In this document: positions 8,380-18,514 of the stretch, piece after piece
How positions within the stretch are numbered: position 1 is the first letter of the stretch
Layout: every line of letters starts with the position of its first letter
NCBI GenBank assembly: GCA_913043235.1
Contig: CAJWLO010000001.1
Span: forward strand, 62,001-126,000
Origin: an uncultured Fidelibacterota bacterium
GTDB lineage: Bacteria; Fidelibacterota; Marinisomatia; Marinisomatales; UBA1611
Reading direction: 5' to 3'
Length of the DNA stretch: 64,000 nucleotides
Made by a program: the position numbers and the translations under genes
Notes under the pieces: generated by a model
What the model was told of the DNA's origin: nothing
Databases searched by the model: none
Seen by the model: the letters and a program-made list of their open reading frames with translations, nothing else

Positions 8380-10188
8380 TTATAAAGTAACAGATATTTT
8401 AATGATATTTCCGTTACGTTCGATCTGAACAGGAATATTCATTCCCGGCTCAAGTTCACCCAAGCGATCCATATACTCATAGATATCATTGATAGATTTT
8501 CCATTGATGGATTTGATTAAATCTCCCTTTTTGATGCCAGCCTTAGCAGCAGCCCCATCCGGATCAGAAATGCCGTCAATTTTTAATCCGTTTTCTGAGC
8601 CTCCATAAGCAGGCATAATTCCAAATTTCACGTTTGAAGTTTGATAATTTCTTATTTGCTCCTTAGGCCCTGCAGGGGTGTATAAAGGTTTTTCTGGGAG
8701 CCGGCATAATTCGTAAATCACCTGATGTACATAATTTAATATTTCTGTTTCACCTCTTAAATTAATGAGTTTCCATTTGTCTTCAGGAGTGTGGTATTCT
8801 TCATGGGTACCAGTATTAAAAAAAAGTACCGGGATATCTTTTTTATAAAAGGAAGCATGATCACTAGGGCCAAAACCGGCATTGCTTTTGTTTAGTTTCA
8901 TGGATGTGCTAAGAATAAGACTGTCCAATAGAGGTTCGAATATCGGAGAAGTGCCTACTCCTCCAACATTTAATGTAGAATCTTTTAAACGACCTATCAT
9001 ATCTAGATTAATCATTGCAGTAATGTTCTCCAGCTTGATAGTTGGGTGATCAATGAAATGTTTTGAGCCCAACAAGCCTTTTTCTTCTGCATCAAAAGCA
9101 ATCAGTAGAATACTGCGCTTTAAGTGACTTTTTTGACTCATAATCTTATGAGCTAATTCTAATAATCCTGCTGTACCCGATGAATTATCATCAGCTCCAT
9201 TATGAATTGCGGACATTCCAGGAATTCTAGATCCAGATCTAGGGCCACCTAGGCCTAAATGATCAAAATGAGCGCCGAGTACTAAATATTCATCTCTGTA
9301 TTCGCGATTTCCGCTGCGAATCTCACCAATAACATTCGCTGCTCGAATTTTTGTTTCTATTAGATCCACTCTAGATGATATAGTTATATTTTCAATTTTA
9401 AAACTAATTGACTTAAGAGTACGATTCATTGTTTGTTGAATTTTTTCCCGCGACCAGTTTGAATTAATTAAGAGCTTATCTGATGCTTTATTGCCTAAGT
9501 GTATAGCCGGAATACCTGCTTTTGCATAACCTGATATGTACTGCAATGGATATAAAGTTGCATCTTCTAATTGCGAGATAAATATAATCCCAGCTGCACC
9601 ATTATCTCGGGCTGTCAGCATTTTTTTATGCATTGATGCATAAGGAGCATAAATGGAATGTCTTTTCTCACGTTCGGGGCTGTGACGCATAACAACAACC
9701 CATTTCCCAGATACATCGAGCTTTTCGTAGTCATTCCATTTTAGATTTTTCTCATTTGCGCTGAACCCATAACCTGCAAATACAGCCGGAGCAGTCAGTT
9801 TTTGATTATTGGAAAACGACAAGGGTATATAATCTTCTCCAGGTAAGAGAGAATCACCTCCTATTACCATTTCATTATGCTTACCCAATTCAATACCATC
9901 CACAATATCGAAAGATTGTACAAATGATCCGTTTTCTCCACCAGGACGAATACCAAAGGATCGAAAATATCGGATGATATATGATACAACACTCCTAGAT
10001 TCCAGTGTGCCTGGGTAGCGTCCAGACCGGACATCATCAGATAAAAATCGAATATGGTTCATAATTTCACTGGGCAATATTTCAGGTGATGTATTGGGCA
10101 ACTGTCCTTGGTGCTTACCCCAATACATTGCCAACCCTAGGCCAAGAATTAGAAAAAAGATGAAAAGTGTCTGCCGGTTATTATTCAT
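8380..10188 (-). CDS. M28-family aminopeptidase with PA insert and C-terminal PDZ domain
   Basis: VLGAHFDHLGLG, HNGADDNSSGTAGLLELA, IAFDAEEKGLLGSKHF, GFGPSDHASFYKKDIPVLFF; PDZ KAGIKKGDLIKSINGKSI. Confidence 0.9.
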   Translation of the reverse strand: MNNNRQTLFIFFLILGLGLAMYWGKHQGQLPNTSPEILPSEIMNHIRFLSDDVRSGRYPGTLESRSVVSYIIRYFRSFGIRPGGENGSFVQSFDIVDGIELGKHNEMVIGGDSLLPGEDYIPLSFSNNQKLTAPAVFAGYGFSANEKNLKWNDYEKLDVSGKWVVVMRHSPEREKRHSIYAPYASMHKKMLTARDNGAAGIIFISQLEDATLYPLQYISGYAKAGIPAIHLGNKASDKLLINSNWSREKIQQTMNRTLKSISFKIENITISSRVDLIETKIRAANVIGEIRSGNREYRDEYLVLGAHFDHLGLGGPRSGSRIPGMSAIHNGADDNSSGTAGLLELAHKIMSQKSHLKRSILLIAFDAEEKGLLGSKHFIDHPTIKLENITAMINLDMIGRLKDSTLNVGGVGTSPIFEPLLDSLILSTSMKLNKSNAGFGPSDHASFYKKDIPVLFFNTGTHEEYHTPEDKWKLINLRGETEILNYVHQVIYELCRLPEKPLYTPAGPKEQIRNYQTSNVKFGIMPAYGGSENGLKIDGISDPDGAAAKAGIKKGDLIKSINGKSINDIYEYMDRLGELEPGMNIPVQIERNGNIIKISVTL

Positions 10189-10250
10189 AACGGGCGAAAA
10201 TTTATAGGGAATTGATCGGACAGGAAAGCTAAAGGAATTAATTTTATGAC

Positions 10251-10622
10251 ATGGATTGCCCTATAAAAATAACAGTAAAGTCTCAATATATAGCTGAGCG
10301 CTCGGATCCGGTTAAATCATATTTTTTCTTTGCGTATCATGTTACAATAGCCAATAATGGTAATACACAGGCACAACTTATCAGCCGGTATTGGCACATA
10401 ACTGATGCGAATGGCAATACTGAGGATGTACACGGCCCTGGAGTTGTGGGAGAACAACCAAAACTAGGCCCAGGTGAAATTTTTGAATATACTAGCTTCT
10501 GTCCGCTACCAACCCCATTAGGAACAATGGAAGGTTCATTTCAGATGGTGGAAGAAAACGGACGTCAATACGATGCGATTATTAATCCTTTCACATTGGT
10601 AGCATCACAAGTTCTGAACTAA
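10251..10622 (+). CDS. apaG: ApaG domain protein
   Basis: IKITVKSQYIAERSDPVKSYFFFAYHVTIANNG...SRYWHITDANG...GVVGEQPKLGPGEIFEYTSFCPLPTPLGTMEGSFQM. Confidence 0.92.
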   Translation: MDCPIKITVKSQYIAERSDPVKSYFFFAYHVTIANNGNTQAQLISRYWHITDANGNTEDVHGPGVVGEQPKLGPGEIFEYTSFCPLPTPLGTMEGSFQMVEENGRQYDAIINPFTLVASQVLN

Positions 10623-11930
10623 TCAATCTGATATTAAACGAATGTCAAGTAAAGCTGATATCTGGAGGGCAACATCAGTGATCATCATATTTTCTAATAT
10701 ACCCTTTTCAATACCTCGCCCTCCTGCAATATAGCCAGTTTTTAAATAATGGTTCCTGGGGTCACCACCATGTGTTCCACCACGTTTTTCTGTTATATAA
10801 GGTTGGTCTAGGGATTGGACAAAACAAAATTCTTTTTTCGCCATAAGTAGAAAGTCTGTTTCAATGGGAGACCATAATAATCTATTCATATGACGTCTTT
10901 CAAGCGTTTCAAATTCTTTCTGTTTGGCAAGAACAATACGCACTTTTTTCTTAAAATCATCATTTTCATGATTTTTTATTCGGATGAATGCTGAACCACC
11001 TGAAGCAAGTCCAACGACCCGCCAATCCTCGATTTTTCCATCTCTAATACTGAGCCAACCCTTTTCATCAAATAATTTATTAATGGCTAGCTGTTTTTGA
11101 TAATTTCTGAAGCCATGGTCGCCAGTAATAATTAAGGATGTAGTGGGCCAAAGATTGTTATCATCCAGTAAAGTCATAATGTTACCAATGAGCGAGTCCA
11201 TGAACATAAAGGCTTCCCAGGATTCTTGAGAATTTTTTCCGTAGATGTGTTGTACATGATCCGTTTGAATCATATGGTAGAGAGATAAATGAGGTCGTTT
11301 TCGTATAAAGGCATCCATGAAGATCTCGTGAAGAAGTAAATCTCGAACATAACCCTGAGGGTTACCGTTTTCTGGAACAACCCCGCGAATTTTTGCCGAT
11401 TCCAGAAATCTGTCTGGATGATCATGTTTTCGTACCAAGTCTACGGTGGAAATAGAATCATTCACTGACTTAATTTCTGGAAGCATATAATCCATAGTGG
11501 CGCCTACGGTCACCGGCCAGCTTACGCCCAGGCTGACTAAGTTTTTTTCCCGTAGTTTCGTAATTAAAGTTGGCGTTTTTATCGAATCTGCGTACCAATA
11601 CCAATCAACAAAATTATTTTTTGGGATAAACATTCGATTGTTTACGATGCCGTGTTCTTGAGGCATGACACCGGATATCATAGAAGTATGGGCCGGATAG
11701 GTTAGGGATGGGAATACAGATTGTACATTATTACAATAAATACCCATGGTCATCAGTCGTGACATATTAGGGCAATCCCGCTTGAATGATTTTTTGGTCA
11801 GGAGATCGCCACGAAAACCATCAATGGAAATCAGTATCACACGAGGATCCTGCCAATTGCCTATTGGACCCTGTTCGCATCCAGAAATAATAAGGATGCC
11901 AAAAATCAGAATTTGTATTTTTGATTTCAT
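10623..11930 (-). CDS. Type I phosphodiesterase/nucleotide pyrophosphatase (alkaline phosphatase superfamily), probable lipoprotein
   Basis: ILIISGCEQ lipobox; VILISIDGFRGDLL, NVQSVFPSLTYPAHTSMISGVMPQEHGIVNN, IITGDHGF. Confidence 0.88.
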   Translation of the reverse strand: MKSKIQILIFGILIISGCEQGPIGNWQDPRVILISIDGFRGDLLTKKSFKRDCPNMSRLMTMGIYCNNVQSVFPSLTYPAHTSMISGVMPQEHGIVNNRMFIPKNNFVDWYWYADSIKTPTLITKLREKNLVSLGVSWPVTVGATMDYMLPEIKSVNDSISTVDLVRKHDHPDRFLESAKIRGVVPENGNPQGYVRDLLLHEIFMDAFIRKRPHLSLYHMIQTDHVQHIYGKNSQESWEAFMFMDSLIGNIMTLLDDNNLWPTTSLIITGDHGFRNYQKQLAINKLFDEKGWLSIRDGKIEDWRVVGLASGGSAFIRIKNHENDDFKKKVRIVLAKQKEFETLERRHMNRLLWSPIETDFLLMAKKEFCFVQSLDQPYITEKRGGTHGGDPRNHYLKTGYIAGGRGIEKGILENMMITDVALQISALLDIRLISD

Positions 11931-11964
11931 TTAAAACATGTTCAAATACCGGTAATTTAAAACA

Positions 11965-13374
11965 GTGAAATATAGACGAGCGAAAATAATTGCTACTTTA
12001 GGACCGAAATGTTCAGATCGAAAATCGGTACAAACCCTAGCGGATTTTGGAGTAAACTGCTTCAGGATTAACCTGTCTCACGGCACAATTGAGGAAAAGA
12101 AATACTATTTTGATTTGGTTAGATCGATTTCTATCTCTGAAAAGGACAGACCATCAATATTAGCTGATCTGGCCGGACCAAAAATCAGAATATCAGGACT
12201 TGATGGAGAGATGTGTCTGGAAGTCGGAGATAAAATAGTTCTTAGTAATGAAAAAGAAGGCCCGGATGTTATTCCGGTTTCAAGCAATGTTGCATTCTTG
12301 GGAGTAAATCCCGGGGCTAAAATCATGATCGATGATGGTCAGATTACGTTGGAGGTAATTAATCAAATTTCTAGCCGTACTTTGGAGTGTCGTACAGAAA
12401 CATCAGGGATAATAAAAAAACGTAAAGGGGTTAATTTCCCAGGCGTAGCTCTGGATGTGCCTTGTCTGACAAATCAGGATCTTATTGATTTGGAATTAGC
12501 GTTATCTAGAGGCGCTGACTGGATTGCCTTATCTTTTACGAGAAATGCAAAGGATTATATACAAGTACAGTCTAGGATGCGGGACTTGGGATTTCAGATC
12601 CCGGTTATGGCTAAAATAGAAAAGTGGGAAGCGGTAGAAAACTTGGATGAGATTGTTGATGCTTTTGATGCTGTAATGGTAGCCAGAGGGGATTTAGGTG
12701 TTGAGCTACCAGTTGAACAAGTTCCTCTGATTCAAAAAAATGTGATAGAGAAAGCGAGCTTGGCTGGGAAACCCGTTGTTATTGCAACTCAAATTCTAGA
12801 ATCTATGACAGTAAACCCTGTTCCCACCAGGGCAGAAGTAAGCGATATTGCTAATGCTATTCTGGATGGTGCGGATGCTTTGATGGTAACAGGAGAGACA
12901 GCTATCGGAGCTTTTCCTCAAAAAGTGATCCAAGTTCTTGATAGAGTGATTGAAGAAACAGAAGATGCAATTAATTATGATGAATATTATAACTCCCGTG
13001 GACAAAATCTTTTAAGCACGGCACAGGCTATAAGCCACGCTGCTTGTTCCGTGGCTCACGATCTTAACATTAATGTGCTTGTGACTATGACCCATAGTGG
13101 AAGTACAGCACGGATGGTCTCTCGTTATCGCCCGGCAGCCCGCATTATTGCCATGACACCTTTCCCTGAAATCTGTAGACAGTTATCTATTGTATGGGGT
13201 ATCACACCATTTCTTGTAAAGAATTATAAAAATGCGGACGATATTACGAATGAAGTTGGAACAGCATTGAAAAACAGAGAATTAATAATCGAAGGTGAAA
13301 AATTTGTGATTACAGGAGGTGTGCCTATAGGGTCTCCCGGCACGACAAATTATTTATCTGTTCTTAAACCATGA
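11965..13374 (+). CDS. pyk: Pyruvate kinase
   Basis: RRAKIIATLGPKCSDRKSVQTLADFGVNCFRINLSHG; DAVMVARGDLGVELP; VIATQILESMTVNPVPTRAEVSDIANAILDGADALMVTGETAIG. Confidence 0.97.
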   Translation: MKYRRAKIIATLGPKCSDRKSVQTLADFGVNCFRINLSHGTIEEKKYYFDLVRSISISEKDRPSILADLAGPKIRISGLDGEMCLEVGDKIVLSNEKEGPDVIPVSSNVAFLGVNPGAKIMIDDGQITLEVINQISSRTLECRTETSGIIKKRKGVNFPGVALDVPCLTNQDLIDLELALSRGADWIALSFTRNAKDYIQVQSRMRDLGFQIPVMAKIEKWEAVENLDEIVDAFDAVMVARGDLGVELPVEQVPLIQKNVIEKASLAGKPVVIATQILESMTVNPVPTRAEVSDIANAILDGADALMVTGETAIGAFPQKVIQVLDRVIEETEDAINYDEYYNSRGQNLLSTAQAISHAACSVAHDLNINVLVTMTHSGSTARMVSRYRPAARIIAMTPFPEICRQLSIVWGITPFLVKNYKNADDITNEVGTALKNRELIIEGEKFVITGGVPIGSPGTTNYLSVLKP

Positions 13375-14027
13375 CTAAATCAGCAATGGTGCTAGGTTCG
13401 ACTGGGTTTGTTGGTAGTCACCTTTTAACTGAACTATTGGCATCTAAAAGATATGAACGTATAACGACACTTGTACGGGTTGCTTCATTGGAACACCATC
13501 CAACTGTGGAAGAGATTTTTTATGATTTCAAAGATTTATCTGCCCTGAATCAATTAAATCCAGTAGATAATATATTTTGTTGTTTGGGAACAACGATCCG
13601 CACTGCAGGATCAAAAGAAGCATTTCGATTTGTTGATTTTGAACTACCATTGCGGTTTGCCCAGTGGGCTGAAAAAACTGGTGCCAAATCGTATTCAATT
13701 GTGACTGCAATGGGAGCCAACGCAGATTCTCGTATATTTTATAATCAGGTAAAGGGAGATATAGAAGATGAAGTGAAAAAACTAGACATTATAACAGTGC
13801 AGATTTTCCGTCCATCATTGATCTTGGGCCCCAGGAAGGAGTTTCGAATTGGAGAAATAATAGGAAAGGGATTCATGAAAATCATGAATCCCTTTATGGT
13901 CGGATCATTAAATAAATATCGCGGAATTCACGCCAGTACTATAGCAGAGGGAATGATTTATCATCTAGAAAATAGTAAAACCGGCCTACATATTATCGAA
14001 TCAGACAAGATAGCAAAGCCTGTATAA
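13371..14027 (+). CDS. NAD(P)-binding SDR-like oxidoreductase (HTATIP2/NAD(P)H-binding family)
   Basis: AMVLGSTGFVGSHLLTELL; DNIFCCLGTTIRTAGSKEAFRFVDFELPLRFA; overlaps pyk stop. Confidence 0.8.
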   Translation: MTKSAMVLGSTGFVGSHLLTELLASKRYERITTLVRVASLEHHPTVEEIFYDFKDLSALNQLNPVDNIFCCLGTTIRTAGSKEAFRFVDFELPLRFAQWAEKTGAKSYSIVTAMGANADSRIFYNQVKGDIEDEVKKLDIITVQIFRPSLILGPRKEFRIGEIIGKGFMKIMNPFMVGSLNKYRGIHASTIAEGMIYHLENSKTGLHIIESDKIAKPV

Positions 14028-14031
14028 TATA

Positions 14032-16371
14032 TTATTTTACAATAATCTCATCCGCAAAGATCCATGCATCTCCACCAGCGCCTGCATGCCAATCAGGGCA
14101 TATTTTTCGATTGGTGCCGGTAATTCGAACAAACCGAGCAACCTGTTCAATATCATTGATATTTGCTTCAACGCGGTTTTTATTCCCATAATTTTCCCCA
14201 TCTGAAATAGCGATAGATTTTTCATTTTCATATGAAATATTATTATTAGAAAAGGACACTTTTACTTCAGTAGGTAGAAAAATCCACGAATTCTGCGACT
14301 CCAAAAATCCACATATTATTTGATTGATTTCTGTTTCGGAGCCCAAGTCGATCACAACATCTAAATCATCTCTTTCCCAGCCCTGCCAGAACCCATCATT
14401 AAAACTTGTGGATCCAGTTATTCCGTTAACTAGATTGGATGATCCGCTTCCTGGATACTTATTTTTGTATTGAGTTTTATAATCAATGATCTTTCCTACC
14501 GCCTTGTGAAAAAGTAATTTTTTTTCAGATATTTGTCCGGCAAGTTTACCATTGATGAAAAGAGCTGCTCTTAATATTGTTGTTTTATTAACATTAAAAG
14601 CACCCGTGTATTCTGATGAAAAAATTGTTGGGTCCGAACCGTCCATCGTAAAACGTATTGTTTCACTAGGTTTTTCAGATGTCAATTGAACACTTATTCC
14701 TTTATTTTCACTTACTTTTTCTGTATGAAACGATACTAGAAATGATCCCGGTGCATGCGACCACTCCAGTTGATCAAACCGTTTTTCTAAATAACTGAGA
14801 CGTCTATAAAAATTATTATATGAGTGTTTTCCTGGCCCAGACCACAGGACTTCTGATAGTGCTGTCATTCTGGGTAAAACACGATACTGAGCACGAGCCG
14901 GAGTTTGGACATATTCTGTCCAAAGGTTGCCTTGTGCACCTAAGATAAATTTTTCATCTTCTTTTGAAAGGTCTAGTGGAACAGGATCAAATGAATAAAC
15001 TTTTTTTAGAGTTGTGTATCCACCAATTGCTTCTGGAGATGTTTCTGGGTTAGCTTGGTAGTAATCAAAATAGCAATGAGATGTTGGGCACATAATCACA
15101 TCGTGCCCGGCTTTGGCAGATTCAATGCCACCCTTCATTCCGCGCCAGCTCATTACAGTAGCAGATTTTGCAAGCCCGCCTTCAAGAATCTCATCCCACC
15201 CAACCAATTTTTTGTTTTTAGATAAAATATATTTTTCGATTTTTTTGATGAACCAGCTTTGTAGTTCCGTTTCATCTCTTAATTTTTCATCCTTGATGCG
15301 TTTCTGACATTTAGGACAATTTTCCCAATGGGTTTTCTCAGCCTCATCCCCACCAATATGGATATAGGGACCAGGGAATAAATCAATTACTTCTTCCAGT
15401 ACATTTTCCAGAAACATAAAAACATCATCATTTCCAGCACAAAAGATGTCAACATTGGGCCAGTAGGAACCGGGATTCACAGGGATGAACTCCCCCTTGC
15501 ATGACAGTTCCGGATAAGCGGCAAATACTTCTGATGTATGACCTGGCATTTCAATCTCCGGAATAACCATTATACTTCGTTCTGCAGCATATTGGATCAC
15601 GTCCCGGATTTCGTCTTGAGTATAAAACCCACCATAGGTTGCTTTTTCATTGGGTTGAATTGGCGACCACTCTTTCCAAGGCTCATTTCGTCTATCCACC
15701 CGCCAGGCAGATTTTTCAGTTAATTCAGGGTATTGATTAATCTGAATTCGCCATCCATTATCATCAGTGAGGTGCCAGTGAAACACATTCATTTTATGAA
15801 GAGCTATCATATCGATATAGGTTTTTATAAAATTAATATCGAAAAAATGCCTAGAGACATCTAGATGCATCCCACGGTAACCAAAAATAGGATGATCAAT
15901 AATTTTACAATTATTTATTTCTGTGTTCTTAGGAATAACACTTTTTTCTAGCTCTGTTGGGCAGAGTTGACGAAAGGTTTGGAAACCGTAGAAAAGTCCT
16001 GCTGAAGTACTGGCTTTGATATAAGCTCCATTATCTTTACCAATTATTAATTGATAACCTTCTGCTTGAAGTGGAGATTTCGGATCTATAGAAAGTACAA
16101 TTTGATCCATTTTGTTTTTTTCAAAATTAGTAATGGGCAGAGCATTTATCGGCTGAAGTAATTTTTGTAGATAAACAGCTGTCATTTTCTCATCATCTGA
16201 ATTATGCATCAAAGCAATGGATTTTAACATAGCAAGATCAATGCTTCCATCTTCTATTACTGCTGAAACGGGTTTTGGAATAATGTTTAATTCATTCATT
16301 GGTTTTCCTTGGTTATTTTGAAGCGTCGTACACGCTACCAGAAAAAAAATAATCGGTATTACATGTATCAT
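14032..16371 (-). CDS. Beta-N-acetylhexosaminidase (GH20) with C-terminal F5/8-type/chitobiase-like domain, secreted
   Basis: GFRGMHLDVSRHF-like GYRGMHLDVSRHFF, HWHLTDDNGWRIQI, PGPYIHIGGDEAEKTHWENCPKC, VMSWRGMKGG; lipobox-like VACTT. Confidence 0.92.
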   Translation of the reverse strand: MIHVIPIIFFLVACTTLQNNQGKPMNELNIIPKPVSAVIEDGSIDLAMLKSIALMHNSDDEKMTAVYLQKLLQPINALPITNFEKNKMDQIVLSIDPKSPLQAEGYQLIIGKDNGAYIKASTSAGLFYGFQTFRQLCPTELEKSVIPKNTEINNCKIIDHPIFGYRGMHLDVSRHFFDINFIKTYIDMIALHKMNVFHWHLTDDNGWRIQINQYPELTEKSAWRVDRRNEPWKEWSPIQPNEKATYGGFYTQDEIRDVIQYAAERSIMVIPEIEMPGHTSEVFAAYPELSCKGEFIPVNPGSYWPNVDIFCAGNDDVFMFLENVLEEVIDLFPGPYIHIGGDEAEKTHWENCPKCQKRIKDEKLRDETELQSWFIKKIEKYILSKNKKLVGWDEILEGGLAKSATVMSWRGMKGGIESAKAGHDVIMCPTSHCYFDYYQANPETSPEAIGGYTTLKKVYSFDPVPLDLSKEDEKFILGAQGNLWTEYVQTPARAQYRVLPRMTALSEVLWSGPGKHSYNNFYRRLSYLEKRFDQLEWSHAPGSFLVSFHTEKVSENKGISVQLTSEKPSETIRFTMDGSDPTIFSSEYTGAFNVNKTTILRAALFINGKLAGQISEKKLLFHKAVGKIIDYKTQYKNKYPGSGSSNLVNGITGSTSFNDGFWQGWERDDLDVVIDLGSETEINQIICGFLESQNSWIFLPTEVKVSFSNNNISYENEKSIAISDGENYGNKNRVEANINDIEQVARFVRITGTNRKICPDWHAGAGGDAWIFADEIIVK

Positions 16372-17336
16372 GGCGAAGAGTTGTATACAGTCTTAACCCA
16401 TTCTGCGTCTTCCGCAGTTATTATTTTCCCTAGGGTGGAAGCAGCTTGAACCTGCAGCACATTTCTTTGCCCCAATAAGGCGCAACCAGTAGGTACATTG
16501 AATAGTAAAGAATCAACAAGTCCATGGAGCACTGGGTTAGGGTGGTCAGAAAACCGTTTTTTCAATAGAGTTTTATTTGAAAGCATTTTTTCGAGGAGTT
16601 TTGGATTTTGAAATTCTTTTACTCTATTCCGATGATCACCCTCTAAAAAAAAAGCAGGCTGATTGTATTTCCCGGTTAATAATCCATGTTTTAAAGGGGA
16701 AAAAAAACAAATTCCTAGATTGTGTGTTTCAATATGGTTTTTCAACCCTGATGATTCGTAGGTGTCATCTAGTATATTTCTTAATGGCTGGACTACATCT
16801 GGATCGCAACGAAAGATGAAATCCATGATCTTTTCAGATGACCAATCTGATAAGCCGACGAAACGTGTTTTACCTTCATCTTGAAAACGGCGGATAATTT
16901 CCAAGGCGTCATCAAAGTATTCACCCTCTTTGCCAAAATTACAGTGGTGCAGATACATAAGATCTACCCGGTCCGTATTTAGGTTTTTTAAAGATCGTTC
17001 CATATTCTGTCGCATATGTTTTGGGTGGTACCAGTGATTATAAACCCCTTGGTCCCAACCTACTTTTGTAGCTAAAAAAATATCATCTCTTGGTATATTG
17101 CCCCACATAGTACCAATTATTGATTCAGAATGTCCGTTACCGTATACATCTGCGGTATCCCAGTGGTTTATTCCCAATTTCCAAGCCTCTGTTAGGGCAG
17201 ACCTTGAATCATCATCTTGTTGCCCACTCCAGCCTACGGAAACGTTATTAACAGTGCCGGGCCCGCCATAGGACCAGGTGCCTAGTCCGATAACCGAAAC
17301 ACTTGCTCTCGTACGGCCCAGTATAATTCTATTCAT
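16368..17336 (-). CDS. Aldo/keto reductase
   Basis: SVIGLGTWSYGGPG; INHWDTADVYGNGHSESIIG; DRVDLMYLHHCNF; starts overlapping the GH20 gene. Confidence 0.88.
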   Translation of the reverse strand: MNRIILGRTRASVSVIGLGTWSYGGPGTVNNVSVGWSGQQDDDSRSALTEAWKLGINHWDTADVYGNGHSESIIGTMWGNIPRDDIFLATKVGWDQGVYNHWYHPKHMRQNMERSLKNLNTDRVDLMYLHHCNFGKEGEYFDDALEIIRRFQDEGKTRFVGLSDWSSEKIMDFIFRCDPDVVQPLRNILDDTYESSGLKNHIETHNLGICFFSPLKHGLLTGKYNQPAFFLEGDHRNRVKEFQNPKLLEKMLSNKTLLKKRFSDHPNPVLHGLVDSLLFNVPTGCALLGQRNVLQVQAASTLGKIITAEDAEWVKTVYNSSP

Positions 17337-17400
17337 AGGTTTGTTTTACTATTATTAAGAGTAAAAGTTAACTCAAACAGTGTAATATAAGCGTTCAAAT

Positions 17401-17736
17401 ATGTCGGTTGAAAAACTAAAAATCATTGATATTGGTCACTCTAACTATAGCTTGGAACAAGCCTTATTGCTACTGGAGACAACAGTAAGTCAATTTATCT
17501 TTGAAGGAAGAACCAGGGCTATAAAGGTTATAACTGGACATGGCTCAGGAAAGCTTCGAGAAGTTGTGAAAACTTGGTGCCGGGAACAGGAGGGAAGGTT
17601 TCAGGCGGTTATACCGGGAGAGAACTATTCCTTATTTAATAAAGATGCTGCTGACATGCGCGCGGACTGCGAATTAAAGTCTGACATTGATTTTGGTAGG
17701 GGTAACAGGGCAGTGATCTATATTTGGCTCTGGTAA
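17401..17736 (+). CDS. Stand-alone Smr-domain protein
   Basis: IDIGHSNYSLEQALLLLETTVSQFIFEGRTRAIKVITGHGSGKLREVVKTWCREQ. Confidence 0.8.
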   Translation: MSVEKLKIIDIGHSNYSLEQALLLLETTVSQFIFEGRTRAIKVITGHGSGKLREVVKTWCREQEGRFQAVIPGENYSLFNKDAADMRADCELKSDIDFGRGNRAVIYIWLW

Positions 17737-17793
17737 ATATGATAGGTGTGATAAATACACTGTGGACAGAAAATAATATCTATATTATATGAT

Positions 17794-18381
17794 ATGAATA
17801 ACGGAAACAAAATAAAAACCATGATTTATTTATTTATTATATTTTTTATATTTAATTGCGCACCCCCTGCATACCAGAAACTCAGTGTCGATGATCCAGA
17901 GACTCTGCTTTTCATGAAAGATTCCCTGTTAGCAAAACGTGGACAGACAAAACTTTTATTACAATCTATTGTGCAGGCCCATAATTCGATTGGTATATCA
18001 GCAATGGAAGAAAAAAACTATTCTGCTGCCATTGATCATTTTACTCAGTCACAAGAGTTAATTGCTACCGATACAACTGCAAAATACAACATACTAATGG
18101 CAGAGGGGCATCTATTATACAAAAATGGTAATAAAGACGGTCTTTGGGGTGCCATTGAAAAATATTCCCAAGCAGCACAACTATATAATCATTTAGGTGA
18201 ACCATATTATCATATGGGCCTGGCCTATAGAAAATTAGGCAATACGGATTTTGACCTAATGCTTGAATCCTATAATAAGGCAATAGCGCGAACTCTCACA
18301 GATAAAACAAGGGCTGATGTTGAGGCTGCCAAACAAAAAGCAGTCAATAGAGAAAAAAAATTGAATGATTTCTGGAAATAA
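17794..18381 (+). CDS. TPR-containing lipoprotein
   Basis: Signal peptide with lipobox IFFIFNCAPP; TPR-like YYHMGLAYRKLGNTDFDLMLESYNKAI. Confidence 0.7.
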   Translation: MNNGNKIKTMIYLFIIFFIFNCAPPAYQKLSVDDPETLLFMKDSLLAKRGQTKLLLQSIVQAHNSIGISAMEEKNYSAAIDHFTQSQELIATDTTAKYNILMAEGHLLYKNGNKDGLWGAIEKYSQAAQLYNHLGEPYYHMGLAYRKLGNTDFDLMLESYNKAIARTLTDKTRADVEAAKQKAVNREKKLNDFWK

Positions 18382-18430
18382 CCTTCTTTTTACATAGTTA
18401 TCATTCTAATTATCTTGCAGTTATAATTTC

Positions 18431-18459
18431 TTGACACATTGCCTATTTGGCAGTAAAAT
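18431..18459 (+). promoter_or_regulatory. Sigma70-like promoter of the motor operon
   Basis: TTGACA (18431-18436), 17-nt spacer, TAAAAT (18454-18459); directly upstream of the first operon gene. Confidence 0.65.
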
Positions 18460-18514
18460 TGTCTAGCTTTAGCGCAATTGGTTGCGAAAAGTGTTCATAA
18501 TCCGAGGTAAAAAC

